Source: Tillus elongatus (Eukaryota > Arthropoda > Insecta > Coleoptera > Cleridae). Taken from it: 64,000 nucleotides of DNA. The notes under the pieces are model-generated. The model did no database searches. It had not been told where the DNA came from and saw only the letters and a list, made by a program, of their open reading frames with translations. The stretch spans positions 16,440,225 through 16,504,224 of the forward strand of contig OZ023264.1 of the NCBI GenBank assembly GCA_964006375.1. The letters run 5' to 3'. How positions within the stretch are numbered: position 1 is the stretch's first letter; every line of letters starts with the position of its first letter. This document shows, one piece after another, positions 25,905 through 37,765 of this stretch. A program made the translations under genes and the position numbers.

Positions 25905-28245
25905 GTTCAGCAACCTGCTTACTTTTCTCGCATCCCAACACACAGCTCAAATCCCTTATATCTCCTTCTTACTACAAATCCTGAATGATATAAAATATCA
26001 CTCACCGCCCCCCTCGGTCGCTCAGACCATGGCATGGTCACCGCTTCCTGCGCAATGCAACCTAAGGTCACACAGACATCACACCCACGTATTGTTTGGC
26101 ACTACAACTCCGCGAATTGGGACGAAATGCGAGATTACTTTTCCTCATTTCCATGGGCGTCTGTCTGCTTCTTTCATCCTGACCCCTCTGATATCTCACA
26201 AAACGTCACCCAATTTATCCAAGCTGGTATGGAATTATTTATTCCACGTACACAGAAACCTCATCAGCTACTCAAAAGCCCTGGTTCTCTAAATCTTGTG
26301 ACAAGGCCAGACTTGAATAGGCAAAAGCTCACAAAACGCTTCTACACAATCCCAGTCAAGAAAACCGTCAAGCATTCAACGACGCAAGAAACCGCTATGT
26401 CCTCATTCTTTCTAAGGCAAAAAACCATATCAAAAACAAAGTCCTCTTAAGCTTCAATGGCAGCAAACCCTTCTGGACTCTTGCTAAATCTATTGGGAAT
26501 AATTTCTGCAAGAGCACGTTCCCACCTTTTGTCTTAGGAGATGAAATTGTTTCTACCGCCCTGGGCAAGGCTGAACTTTTTGCCTCGTTGTTCGCCGGCA
26601 ATTCTACTTTCAACCCACCTCCAAATGTTCAACCACCAACAGACCCCAATTGCGTGCATAAAATGACGGATATCATTTTCATAACTAAAAAGGTACGAAA
26701 GATGCTCTCTTCTCTTAATACCAGGAAAGCCTCTGGCCCTGACGAGATCCCAGCAATTGTTCTCAGAAAATGCGCACCAGAACTTTCTCCTGTCCTGACT
26801 CGTCTGTTTCAGACATCTTAGAACAGAGGCATATTCCCTAGTAACTGGAAAACTGCTCGAGTACAACCCGTCCCAAGAAAGAATCCAAAGCGCTTCCTAG
26901 CAACTACAGGCCTATTTCTCCCCTTTCAGTCATCTCTAAAGTGATGGAAAAGTATATAAACCCCGAATTACTAAAATTTCTTGAAAAACACAGTCTAATC
27001 CACGACAGGCAGTATAAATTCGGTCAGCGCAGATCAAGTGCCGACCTCCTTTCCTTTGTCACCCATTCTTGGAACAAGTTTATTGAACTACACGGCGAAT
27101 CCCAGATTGCCGCTCTCGACATATCCAAAGCCTTCGACCAGGTCTGGCACGCAGCGCTGCTTAATAAGCTTCTGGCCTATGGCCTACCACAAAAACTCTG
27201 TACCTGGAAAGCAAACTTCCTCTCCGACCGGAGCATTTCTGTTGTTGTGGATGGCCATTCCTCTAAACTATATCCAATGAATGCAGGAGTTCCTCAAGGT
27301 TCAGCTCTAGCCCCTACTTTGCTTCTTCTCCACATCAATGACCTCCTCTCTAGCACATCCAATCCAGTTCATGGTTACGCGGACGACAGCACCCTCCACT
27401 CAAATATACAATATTCTAAGCCTGTCTCCTTGGCCCAACTAGATGATGATCGCAGACACATGGAGGGTTCTGTCTCCGTGGATCTCCAAAAAAATATTAG
27501 ACTGGGGAAGTAGAAATCTTGTATAATTCAACCCCACCAAATTTCAGTCTTGCTTTCTTTCTCATAAAGGATACACCAGCCCTAGAACCGTCACAATGAA
27601 CAACCAAGTTATTCAAAGTAATGAGTCCTTTTCACTTGTTGGCATTTTTGTAGATCGAAATCTCAAATAGCACCAACATGTCACATAAATTGCAGAATCG
27701 GCTGCTAAGAAATTAGGTTTCCTCTTCCGGGCTCGCAAATACTTTTCACCAGCTAATCTCTATACCTTATATACTTCACAAATAAGACCAAACCTCGAAT
27801 ACTGCTCCCACATCTGGGGTGCTGCTGTTGCTTCTACACTCTATATCCTGGACTCTATTCAGAAGAGAGCTATACGTCTTATTGGTGGCCCTATTCTCAC
27901 CCAAAGGCTGCCATCACTTGCCCACCGACGTGCTGTTGGTGACCTCTCTCTTTTATACATATATGTACGGGCAGTGCTCAGAGGAGCTTTCTTCTATAGT
28001 GCCTCCACCTGCTGCCCCCAACAGATCTACCAGGGGAACAGAGCGAATACACCCTTTTACTGTCCAGGTCACCAGACATAGAACATCTTGTTATGCCCGC
28101 TCTTTTGTCTCGAGGACTTGTAAGTTGTGGAATTCCTTGCCGGCACATGTTTTTCCTTCTCCTCCGAACCTCCAAAACTTTAAGTCCAGAATTAACAAGT
28201 TGCCTCTTTCCTCCTTGTCGACACCTACGGTACGATAGTATTTAG
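25905..28245 (+). pseudogene. CR1-like endonuclease-reverse transcriptase polyprotein, broken
   Basis: The end of the endonuclease is readable at 25920-26100 (PTHSSNPLYLLLTTNPE, then APLGRSDHGMVTASC; the SDH motif). The linker continues to 26450. RT begins near 26588 (RKMLSSLNTRKASGPDEIP). Its core is open at 26941-27513: LIHDRQYKFGQRRSSADLL, IAALDISKAFDQVWHAALLNKL, GVPQGSALAPTLLLLHINDLL, and GYADDSTLHSN with the YADD catalytic motif. The thumb and C-terminal region (27600-28240) read LGFLFRARKYFSPANLY and HRTSCYARSFVSRTCKLWNSLP. Stops at 26819 and about 27511 plus frame changes disable it. Confidence 0.8.
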
Positions 28246-28291
28246 AGTGTAAGCCCTCGTGGTGTGTTGTTCAAATAAAAAATAAAAAATA
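25905..28291 (+). mobile_element. CR1-like non-LTR retrotransposon, 5'-truncated
   Basis: Starts inside the endonuclease and runs through the RT to a short A-rich repeat tail, AAATAAAAAATAAAAAAT, at about 28274-28291. A second copy, inverted and shorter, lies at 56370-57895. Assignment to the CR1/Daphne group is by RT motif style and the short repeated 3' tail. Confidence 0.8.
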
Positions 28292-28561
28292 CGTTATTGA
28301 ATTTCGCCACTCTAGGGGGCGCAGTTCGCGCTTATTTAAAGAGATTTTTTCAAACTTCAAAAGTTACGATCTCCTCACCACAATATTGTTATCAGAAAGA
28401 GTAGGATATAATATCCCAAGCAACGTAACAAGTGCGCTGTCATGACAGTGTTAGTGATTTTTTTTAAGAAAAAATTCATTAAAACTGTCATCACAGCGCA
28501 CTTGTTTCATTGCTTGGGACATCGAATCCTACTCTTTCTTGTAACAAAATTGTTACTTACA
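28292..28561 (+). repeat. TA-core right arm interrupted by a ~70-bp-arm palindrome
   Basis: The right-arm block GCGCAGTTCGCGCTTATTTA is followed by CTCCTCA and then, after an extra segment, by TTAGTGATTTTTTTTAAG / AAAATTCATTAA, the family hairpin. The extra segment 28381-28450 is the inverted partner of 28483-28554 (GAAAGAGTAGGAT against ATCCTACTCTTTC; CAAGTGCGCTGT against ACAGCGCACTTG). The family hairpin therefore lies at the centre of a larger palindrome. Confidence 0.7.
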
Positions 28562-28693
28562 GCAAACGCTAAATATATTTTATATCTGCAACCTGTTAAT
28601 GTTGTGAGTAACATTAAAAAATTAGTTTGGGACTTACTGCATATTACTATAAATGGTTTGCATGAAGCCATAGATATCGGGGGTAATATAAAG
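28562..28693 (+). other. Possible exon, unknown gene
   Basis: Flanked by TTGTTACTTACAG (acceptor-like) and AAAG|GTAATC (donor-like). The frame between reads ANAKYILYLQPVNVVSNIKK and LVWDLLHITINGLHEAIDIG, which looks more protein-like than nearby DNA. No family recognised. It could equally be chance or an unknown element. Confidence 0.2.
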
Positions 28694-29482
28694 GTAATCT
28701 TATATAATGTTGCACTGAAATATGCACCTGTCGCTTCTCCCAGCTGCTCTCATTTATTCGAGCAGTAACTATAAACCGGGCTCTAAATCCATAGTGAAAG
28801 AAACAAAAGCATTTATAGATGATACATTGTTTCAGCGACGCACAGTGTTCCCAGCACAGTGTTTATCGTTTATCTTGCAGAGCAGCTCTATTTTTTAGCG
28901 TGTTCATCTATATGTGCCCGGTGGAAGAGCTGATGGCTGGTGGGAGCTTCTACCTGTATAACCGGGAGCTCCAAAATGAGCCTCGGGAAATGAAATGGAT
29001 AGATACAGCTTGAACAGGTTCCGCTTATGAGCACTATGCTTCAGGCTACTACGCGTCGCTGTTCTCCCCAGTGGTTTCATTTTCTCTGTTTTTCAGCATG
29101 GTGTAGAGTTTTGAATGATTTGCTGCTGCCTGTCATAATATTTCTGGTAATTGGGGCGTCCAGGGGTTAACATTGTGGAATAATAGCCATATATTATTCG
29201 TACAAAACCTTGAGTTATATTCATTAATTGTTGTCGCCTTTACTTCGTGAAACCGTGCCATACGAAATGCAAGTAGATGTAGAAGCTCCCTCTCTGCGAT
29301 TTTACAAGTGTTTGTTTTTCCGCTTCAACTGGTTTTACCCTTTATCGTCAGACATTAGAAAGTTGACTTTATTTATAGGTATTTATGACAACTATAAATA
29401 AAATAGTTTGCTGTGTTTTGGTATTTTCATTAAAAAGTTGTTTAAGGAAAAAAATGAAAATGACAGATGACCTCCTTAATAT

Positions 29483-29485
<3 letters not shown>
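28694..29485. other. Unassigned sequence
   Basis: A 64-aa frame (28819-29013) without recognisable domain; otherwise nothing. Confidence 0.35.

Positions 29486-29486
<1 letters not shown>

Positions 29487-29561
<75 letters not shown>
29487..29561. repeat. (TA)n tract, left of mariner element B
   Basis: Continues at 32180-32281 beyond the element, so the element sits inside one TA microsatellite. Confidence 0.9.
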
Positions 29562-29564
<3 letters not shown>

Positions 29565-32179
29565 GGTGTCCCTCTAACAATGGGCCAAACCCATATATTC
29601 GGATAGAGCATCAAAAACTAAATAGACTTTCATCAATACGTTTTGTCGGATTGTTGCTTGTTTTCGATATACAGTGTGTTAAAATTGACTTTGCAAAAAA
29701 TTAAATCGCTCGTTTTTCTGCTAATTACTGGAATATTGATTTGGAACTTTGTAATAGGGGGTTATCGAGGATGCCGCTTCCAACCGTGAAACCTATTTTG
29801 AGCTACATCATAGTTGGCGCCACCTACACTAAACCCGAATGTTTTACAGGGGCATAACTTTTTCGATGATCAACTTTCTGCAAATCTGTTCAGAAAAACT
29901 GAAAACTACTAATTTTTTGTACGAAAAAGGTATACTTAGCTGAAACTCATAAAGTGAGTGTTTACCGAGATATTGCGGTTTAAATAATGGTGTGCATTGA
30001 AAATCTCTCAAATCTGAAATTTTATTCTGGCCCAAAGTTCATCTCTGGAGTTACAAACATTATTGTATATGTACCAGTTGTTTCAAGTAACCCCAATGGA
30101 AAATTCTAGAGGATTGAGGTCGGTGTATTTTAATCATAATTTTCTAATTCTAAATCAATTCCTAAAAATTGGGAAGTTTCTCTGGATTTTATTCGATTTC
30201 ATAGAATAAGTATGTTTTTGGCAAATAAAAGATGTATTCCTGTGGACATATCAAGGCGCTAATAACTATAACAGTTGATTGGCCGGGTCAACAACTGTCA
30301 ATGAAGTAGATGAAATATATTTTGTTTTTCGTTTTCATAGGGATGTCATTTGCGTAACACAATAAACATAATCTGTCAATTTTGACAAGCACATGGTTTT
30401 TCAATTAATAGCAGTAGGTAGTTATTATTTCTGAAATGCCTCGCCATAATGAGTTTAGCAATATTGAGAAGAGAGATATGATCTGCGTTTATGCGCAATC
30501 AAACTTCCGTAGCCACCAAGCTGCCGCCAGATACTTGGAATTATATCCTAGTCGTAGACAACCAGATCACAAGACCTTTAGAAGATTATACGATAAATTA
30601 GGTATGTAAAGGAGTAATATGCACTCATTGCCATTGATTATTTCTGAAACGAAAGTTTTGACAAAATTCACACCTGAGGGCTGGAAAAATCGTGAAATAC
30701 ACATTTTGTTACACGGATGCGTATCATCTCGTCCTTATGTATTCGTACGTGAAACTGGTTCTTTCAATTCGAAGTCGGAAGTTGGTGGACCAAGACGTCC
30801 TGTACATCAAGAGGAAGAGATATTAGTACGCCTTGCAGAAGATCCGGAAACAAGCGTAAGACGCCTCTCTGCAGCAACTGGAATAAATAAATCAAGTATT
30901 GGTAGACTTCTCAGAAAAGAAAAGTTACATCCTTACCACTTCACACCAGTGCAGAATCTTTTACCTCTAGATTTTCTATCTATATTGGATTTTTGTGAAC
31001 GCATTCGTCGGTATCAGAATGACGATCCGTTTTTCTTCAACAACATTCTATTCACTGACGAAGCGACATTCACAAGAAGAGGAGTTTTCAATTTCAAAAC
31101 TGCTCACACATATGACAGCAGCAATCCTCATTTGACGCGAGAACACCATTTTCAACATGAGTTCTCCATTAATGTCTGGTGTGGCATACTAGGCGACGTG
31201 TTGTTGGGACCAATAGAACTTCCTGCAAGGCTCAATGTGGAGAATTATTCAATTTTCTTGAGAGATCAACTTCCTATTCTCTTAGAAGATGTCCCTCTAG
31301 ACGTGCGCAGGAGATTATGGTTCATTCACGACGGGGCACCTGCCCATTATGGACTTCCTGTCAGAGAATTTCTGAACCAAAATTATCCGCGCCGATGGAT
31401 AAGTCGAGGTGGAGATTTTCCTTGGCCTGCACGTAGCCCCGACCTCAATCCTCTAGATTTCTTCCTCTGGGGTCACTTGAAAGAATTAGTATACAAGAAT
31501 ATTTGTAACTCCAGAGATGAACTTTGGGATAGAATAATCGAATCCAGTGATATAATGAAAAACGATTATCAAACTTTTTTTAAGGTGAGGCAAAATTTTG
31601 GGTTGAGACTAGAAAAATGTATTGAAGTAGGCGGAGGCCATTTTGAGAATCTTATTAAGTGAATTGTTCGATAATTGCCAATTTTTCTTATAATTTAGTG
31701 ATAATAATAATGTTAATAAAATTTCAGATTTGAGAGATTTTCAATGCACACCATTATTAAAACCGCAATATCCCGGTAACCACTCACTTTATGAGTTTCA
31801 ACTAAGTATACCTTTTTCGTACAAAAAATTAGTGGTTTTCAGTTTTTCTGAACAGATTTGCAGAAAGCTGATTATCGAAAAAGTTATGCCCCTGTAAAAC
31901 ATTCGGGTTTAGTGTAGGTGGCGCCAACTATGATGTAGCTCAAAATAGGTTTCACGGTTGGAAGCGGCATCCTCGATAACCCCCTATTACAAAGTTCCAA
32001 ATCAATATTCCAGTAATTAGCAGAAAAACGAGCGATTTAATTTTTTTCAAAGTCAATTTTAACACACTGTATATCGAAAACAAGCAACAATCGGACAAAA
32101 CGTATTAATGAAAGTCTATTTAAGTTTTGATGCTCTATTCGAATATATGGGTTTGGCCCATTGTTAGAGGGACACCCTG
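29562..32179 (+). mobile_element. DD41D mariner-type transposon (element B), near complete, 465-bp inverted repeats
   Basis: Ends CAGGGTGTCCCTCTAACAAT at 29562 and its reverse complement at 32179, each flanked by TA. Terminal inverted repeats 29562-30026 and 31715-32179 are about 465 bp and align almost without gaps. They leave a 1.7-kb centre with one transposase gene. The two arms differ at a small number of positions, so the copy is fairly young compared with other mariners here. The 41-residue spacing of the last two catalytic Asp places it near the DD41D (rosa/VS) lineages, judged by spacing only. Confidence 0.9.
30436..31662 (+). pseudogene. DD41D transposase of element B, one in-frame stop
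   Basis: The start ATG at 30436 gives MPRHNEFSNIEKRDMICVYA, then FRSHQAAARYLELYPSRR and KTFRRLYDKLG, the N-terminal helix-turn-helix (DUF4817-like). A TAA at 30607-30609 interrupts the frame. Downstream, in the same frame, come RETGSFN, GGPRRPVHQEEEILVRLAED, and RRLSAATGINKSSIGRLLRK (second helix-turn-helix). The catalytic core has FTDEATF (Asp at 31057), HDGAPAH (Asp at 31330) and NPLDFFLWG (Asp at 31456). It ends EKCIEVGGGHFENLIK. The segment 30604-30750 (147 bp, a multiple of three) separates KLG from ETGSFN, which are adjacent in the relative at 37136-38290. It holds the stop and starts GTATGT-like, but no AG is at its end, so a normal intron is not supported. Confidence 0.85.
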
Positions 32180-32183
32180 TATG

Positions 32184-32281
<98 letters not shown>
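32180..32281. repeat. (TA)n tract, right of element B
   Basis: TA repeats with two TG interruptions. Confidence 0.9.
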
Positions 32282-32282
<1 letters not shown>

Positions 32283-32946
32283 TTCACCACTATCGCTTGG
32301 TGGAGGCACCGTGTTGCCTCCTTCAAACAAATAACTTACGAACCAGAACCGTGGTATACGGTGATTGACTTCAGGTGGATATAGATCTGCTCAATAGTGA
32401 GGTCACGATTGCCTATAACACCCTACCCTAAAATAGCTATCTATCAGATTATCATATTTATTAAGATTAGCAATACTTTTAGGAGGTTGACAGATCTGGA
32501 TGTAGTTGGATACTCACGTTCTTTCTTTGTTTGTTTCGCACTGCTTGGAGTCCTATATTTATGGGCGCCCCAGACTAGTGTCAGGTAATATGGAAATTTA
32601 GATATCTATGTAATCGTCAGTAGGAATGAATTGTTTGCGCCGACGCCAAAAGAAAGGAAAAGTTAGGGAGGAATTTCTCTTCAATCAAACAGATATGTTA
32701 ATGTTACAAAGTATATAAATTTATTCATATAAATAAAATTTGGAATAGCAAACAAAATGAATTAAAAAATGTTATAAACATTAATTGCACACAAATAAAA
32801 ATCAGATAAACAGCAAGAACTTCAAGAAAAATAAATTATCAATTCACTTACGTGTGACAGAATAATAACATAAAGATGGTTACATGTTACTAAAATACTG
32901 ATGTTAGCCACTTGAGCTTTATATGTAAGATGAAATACGGTATTTT
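32282..32946. other. Unassigned sequence
   Basis: No supported feature up to the I-type element target duplication. Confidence 0.4.
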
Positions 32947-35446
32947 ACAGCTTAAAAGCATATAGTAGACGTCTAATTTACATAAGGGACGAAAATAACA
33001 AATTCCACGGCCCAAGGTGTGTATACAGTGGCCTCCCACAGGGAGCAATTCTCTCACCCACACTCTTTAACCTATACACCAGATCATTACACACAGACAT
33101 GTATCAAGGGGTAGAATGCATCCAGTACGCAGACGACGTTTGCATATATGTCGAAAAACAATCTTATCAAGAGTGTGTAAACGAATATAGTAAAATCCTC
33201 CTTAATTTAAAATCCTGGACAGAGGCCAGGGGATTTGAGCTAAATGAAGAAAAATCCAAAGTGGTTATATTTACCAGACATCGAACACATTTACCAGATA
33301 TTATGCCTAGTAATATTTACAAAATTAAAACTGCCAACACGTTCAAATATTTGGGCGTAATATTAGATAGAAAGCTCCTGTGGACGCAACACATCGAATA
33401 CCTCAAAACAAGGTGCGAGAGAGGAATGAATATCTTGAGAATGACTACACATACACTTTGGGGTGCAGACAGAGAGGTAGCTTTACTTTTTTACAGATCT
33501 TACATCAGATCCATTTTGGATTACGGAAGCAGTCTATATGGGTCGTGTTCTAAAACAAACTTGAAGAAATTGCAAACAATACAAAACAAAGCACTAAGAA
33601 TTAGCATAGGGGCTATGAGGTCAACGCCTATTAATATTGTTACAGCAGAGTGTAGAGAGCCACCTGTACATATCAGAATCGGTACATTGGCCGCTAAATA
33701 TATGTTAAAAATTCGAGTCAGATTTCCAGAATTATTGACAAAAATGCAGTATCTACACACACAACAGACGACCAACAAGTATTGGCAAAATAAAAGAAGC
33801 ACGCCACTGGTCGACGCTTATAGGGAAACTATGATATATGAAACATTTATCCAAATATCCGAAAAACTACCAATGCACAAAAAAGACTACAGTATTTATC
33901 ACAATGACCATACAATCATCATACCCAAGTATGAAGAAATCCCGGATTTAATGCTAGCTGATGCAAAACATGAATTAGAAAAGTATCCAGAACACCTCCA
34001 CATTTATACGGATGGATCAAAAATGGAAAATGGTACAGGGTGTGCTTATTACGTATCACAACTGAATATAAGTAAGAAAATCAAACTCCCACATCTGGCT
34101 TCAATTTACACCGCAGAACTAATAGCCATACAAGAGGCACTACAATGGATGCTCAGCAATGATAAACTAAAAGCCATCATACTCACTGATTCACAATCCT
34201 CGTTAATAGCCATGAGAAGTAAAGCAGGATCTTACTACGGAAATAATGAGAACATTATTAACATCATAGACTCATGTAGTAAAATCACAAAAAAACAAGG
34301 CAGTGTAGCTTTTCTTTGGATAAAGGGCCACTCCGGAATTCGGGGTAATGAACTTGCTGATCTGCTGGCCAAACAAAGTATCGATGACTACGACACATAC
34401 AAGGAAACGGTGCCATATAAAGATATATATCCATTAATCAAACAAGAACAACATAAAAAATGGAACGAAGAATGGAAAGATTTCTGTTTAAACACTAATA
34501 ACCCATACAAAATACTCCACCCTAACTTACCTACTGAACAAGATTTTCACATGTATTCCGGGAATAACAAAGAATTGACGACATTGATAACAAGACTGAA
34601 ATCCAACCATGGCCGGTTTCCGGCTCATTTAAATAAAATCGGTATAATAAGATCTCCAGCTTGTGATTGTGACAATGTAACAGTGGCTGATTTAAATCAC
34701 ATTATATTTATGTGCCCACGGCATCAAAACTCACGACTGAATTTAATAACTTCTATCATACAAATGAATGATAAAAATATCTGTATGCCATTTTCTTTAA
34801 ATCAGCTATTGATGCGAAAGTCAAAATGTATAATAATGAAATTGTATAGATTTTTCAAAGAAATTAGACTACAACTGTAGTTACTTTTGTTTTCATTAGA
34901 GACATTGTATAATGTAAAAATGTTTTTAATAACTATTGTTTGTTAGAATAAGTATGGCTCCTTTGTAATCCACTCCTTTGTGAATTTACCTACCTGCATG
35001 AAACCAAGGCCCAGTACAGTTTGTTCAAAGCCGTCCTGGCGGGTCTCTGGACGCACAGTATCCCAGTCATCCTTCACAATACTTGGAAAAAAAAAAAAAG
35101 ATATATGTATTAAAAAAATAATAAAAAAGGTATACAAACAATTTATTACAAAAAAAGAAAAAAAAAAAAACAAAACAAAAAAAAGTATAGAAACTGAATT
35201 TATTATTATATATATAAAAAAAAAAAAGTATACAAAGTAAATTTATTATTACAAATTAGTTAATTAGGTATAAAAATAGTGTAAGATAATAAAATTGGCT
35301 GGCGATATAGCTTGATGCAAATTTATTGTTTATAGATCTCATAAACACCACTAGACATAAATTTAAAAAAAGTCTGTGGCTAATGGACCTAACGGTCCGA
35401 GGCCAAACCAAATTACAACAACAACAACAACAACAGCTTAAAAGCA
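32947..35446 (+). mobile_element. I-type non-LTR retrotransposon, 5'-truncated, with 14-bp target duplications
   Basis: ACAGCTTAAAAGCA occurs at 32947-32960 and 35433-35446, bounding an insertion at 32961-35432. The 5' end begins in mid-RT and the 3' end is (CAA)n, both standard for LINE retrotransposition. The 3' UTR (34881-35432) contains A-rich stretches at 35083-35235 and a conserved-looking end, AATGGACCTAACGGTCCGAG, just before the tail. The open frame and clean duplications point to recent insertion. Confidence 0.9.
32961..34880 (+). CDS. I-clade RT-RNase H polyprotein, C-terminal part, uninterrupted
   Basis: 639 codons open from the truncation point to TAG at 34878; the first internal ATG is at 33099. 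RT blocks: GLPQGAILSPTLFNLYTRSL just before 33099, then IQYADDVCIYVE with the catalytic YADD, then FKYLGVILDRKLLWTQHIEY and the thumb. RNase H follows: YTDGSK (about 34005), YTAELIAIQEAL, LTDSQSSL, and WIKGHSGIRGNELADLLAK, giving the D-E-D-D residues. The end has a CDCDN...HIIFMCPRHQ zinc-binding-like motif. An RNase H after RT marks the I group. The upstream ORF1, endonuclease and early RT are missing, so the copy is not autonomous. Confidence 0.9.
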   Translation, partial: YSRRLIYIRDENNKFHGPRCVYSGLPQGAILSPTLFNLYTRSLHTDMYQGVECIQYADDVCIYVEKQSYQECVNEYSKILLNLKSWTEARGFELNEEKSKVVIFTRHRTHLPDIMPSNIYKIKTANTFKYLGVILDRKLLWTQHIEYLKTRCERGMNILRMTTHTLWGADREVALLFYRSYIRSILDYGSSLYGSCSKTNLKKLQTIQNKALRISIGAMRSTPINIVTAECREPPVHIRIGTLAAKYMLKIRVRFPELLTKMQYLHTQQTTNKYWQNKRSTPLVDAYRETMIYETFIQISEKLPMHKKDYSIYHNDHTIIIPKYEEIPDLMLADAKHELEKYPEHLHIYTDGSKMENGTGCAYYVSQLNISKKIKLPHLASIYTAELIAIQEALQWMLSNDKLKAIILTDSQSSLIAMRSKAGSYYGNNENIINIIDSCSKITKKQGSVAFLWIKGHSGIRGNELADLLAKQSIDDYDTYKETVPYKDIYPLIKQEQHKKWNEEWKDFCLNTNNPYKILHPNLPTEQDFHMYSGNNKELTTLITRLKSNHGRFPAHLNKIGIIRSPACDCDNVTVADLNHIIFMCPRHQNSRLNLITSIIQMNDKNICMPFSLNQLLMRKSKCIIMKLYRFFKEIRLQL

Positions 35447-37135
35447 AACACAAATTATTAGGTAAATCACTTGACGTTTGTCAATCAATTTGATTAATTT
35501 TTCAATAACTTTAACTGGTCAGTTCTTTAAGTGAGGCTCCAAAAAAAGAATATATAATCCTACGTGAAATTTCTGCATTAATTATTGAAAATAAGAGATA
35601 TTGAAAAGAATGTATAGGTTATATATTTTACAGACAAAATTTACTAACTACAATTTCAAGAACTATGTGTTTAAATTTACAAACAAAATTCAACAGATTA
35701 AACAGGAAATTTACAGTCATTCTTATAGCATCCCGCTGACACCGTTCATATTCGAATTTGTTTACGTTATTTTGGAAAGTTCAAGTTATGAGGCTTCATA
35801 TATTGGATTGCTTGCATAAAAATTTCTACCGGTTCAGAGAAAAAGAGTTACACGGACTCAACTTCCTGTAGTGAGTTACCTAATGACCCTATGAAGATGC
35901 CCTCCAAGTGGGATCAAGTATGAGCACCTGAGACAGGTTCACAGACTCCAATTGGGTTGGTAGACTTATTGCTCCAATACTAGGAAACCATTTGACAACT
36001 ATGTCGATGTTCTGAATTCGCTTGACGGAAACTTTGCAAATCGCAATTTAAAACGTGAATTGGCCCAAGGGAAATTCACCGCCAATTGACTTAAAGTTTG
36101 GCAATAACCAGGAAGTCTTTCTGATTAAGGCAAGAAATCAAGAGGTCGAAACAAGGAACCACAACTAAACTCGCGTTTTTATGCTGAACACGATGTTTAT
36201 TTAAACTCGAAAATCATTTAAATTACTTTTAACAATCACTGAAAATAATCATTAGGTAGTACATATAACAAAAAGATTTTATCACCCCCTTTTAAGATAA
36301 TTTAATAGCCACCGAAAATAAGGGGTGTTTATTCGACAAGCGTCAGGCAGAGACTCCCTGCTAATGTGTCAAGTTCTGCAATTCCTAACAGCTGCACGCA
36401 AACATTCTTACCGTTACCGTTGGTGGCTGTGCGCGAGCTCTTTCTAGCCTCCATTCTTCGAATGAGATAAAACGAGACCTCCAATCGCTGGCGAAGTCAC
36501 GACGTCTTGTATACACACCTCCACAATAATGAACTCGTCCGCTTGTTTGGTAACCGATTTTCTATATTTCATCATAATTACGTCAGCTTCTGTTATTTAC
36601 CTAGAATCTCAGGACAATAGAGATATTCATTTTCCCCAACAAAAATGCAACGTTTTTCAATATTTAGATTTCGACGTATATTTTAGGGAATTCAGTACGG
36701 TTCTTACGATACAGAATTTCTTAGCGAATTTTGAAACCTAAAACTTGAAATATTTATTATAGATAGGGTTTCTGGTATTATTTAGATACTTGGAGGCTTT
36801 CTAAGTGTGTTTTGAACCAATAATGATTCCAGATAAGAAGTGAATCGTTACAACCGGTAGCAACACTGGTTCATTAACATGGTCTATATTTGTTGTCCAC
36901 CCTGTATGCACATTTTCGAACAAAGTGCAAGAAAGCCTATTTAGTTTCACACAAAAATGCATACTTATTTGAAGCCGAAAAACTTGACGGTTTTCAAAAT
37001 AAACGTAGGTACATTTTCAATGAAATTAAATTAACGGTTATGCGCCAATATTCTCGAAGGCTTCGATCTTAAAATTAAAATTATCTCGGATTTTAAAACA
37101 TAAAGCTTGTTGAGCTTTGATACCATTAACACCAT
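35447..37135. other. Unassigned 1.7-kb interval
   Basis: No coding, RNA or repeat feature supported. The 36529-36741 frame lacks a recognisable domain. Confidence 0.4.
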
Positions 37136-37765
37136 GTACGCTATTTTCCTATAATTGCTGACGGTTATTTATTTGATCTTTGTAGACCAGTACCGGTGGG
37201 CATGGATGCACAGTACCTCTACCAATCCAGGAGGGTATATTTCATCTAAATAATTTCGCACATCTCGGATGTAATGTGCTGGAGCACCATCATGCATGCA
37301 CCAAGAGTTACTCCTTAAAGTTAAAGGTACATCTTCTAAAATGATCTGTAAATTATGACTCTATAGGAAGCTAAGTCTAGGTAGCAGTTCGAATGGTCCC
37401 ACAATACAATTTCCAAAAATGCCACACCAAATCTTTATTGAAAATTCATGTTGAAAATGATGTTCGCGGATAGCATGAGGATTTTCAATCGCGTAGGTAT
37501 GGCTATTCCGCAATTTGAACATACCTCTCCTAGTGAATGAGGCTTCATCAGTAAGTACAATTTTCTTGTAGAACATTGGATCCTCTATACAGCGTTCTCT
37601 CATAAAGTGGCAAAATTCAAGGCTGCTTGGTAAGTCCTGCGGTAAAAGCTGCTGAACTCTAGTGAAATGATTCGGATGTAGCTTTTCTTTGCGCATGATT
37701 CCGGACACTGAAGATTTGCTTATACCTGTTTCTGCACTAACACGTCTCGTGATGGTTTCCGCGTC

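Noticed and set aside
33521..33802. Minus-strand frame inside the I-type RT
   Set aside because: Shadow of the supported plus-strand coding region.
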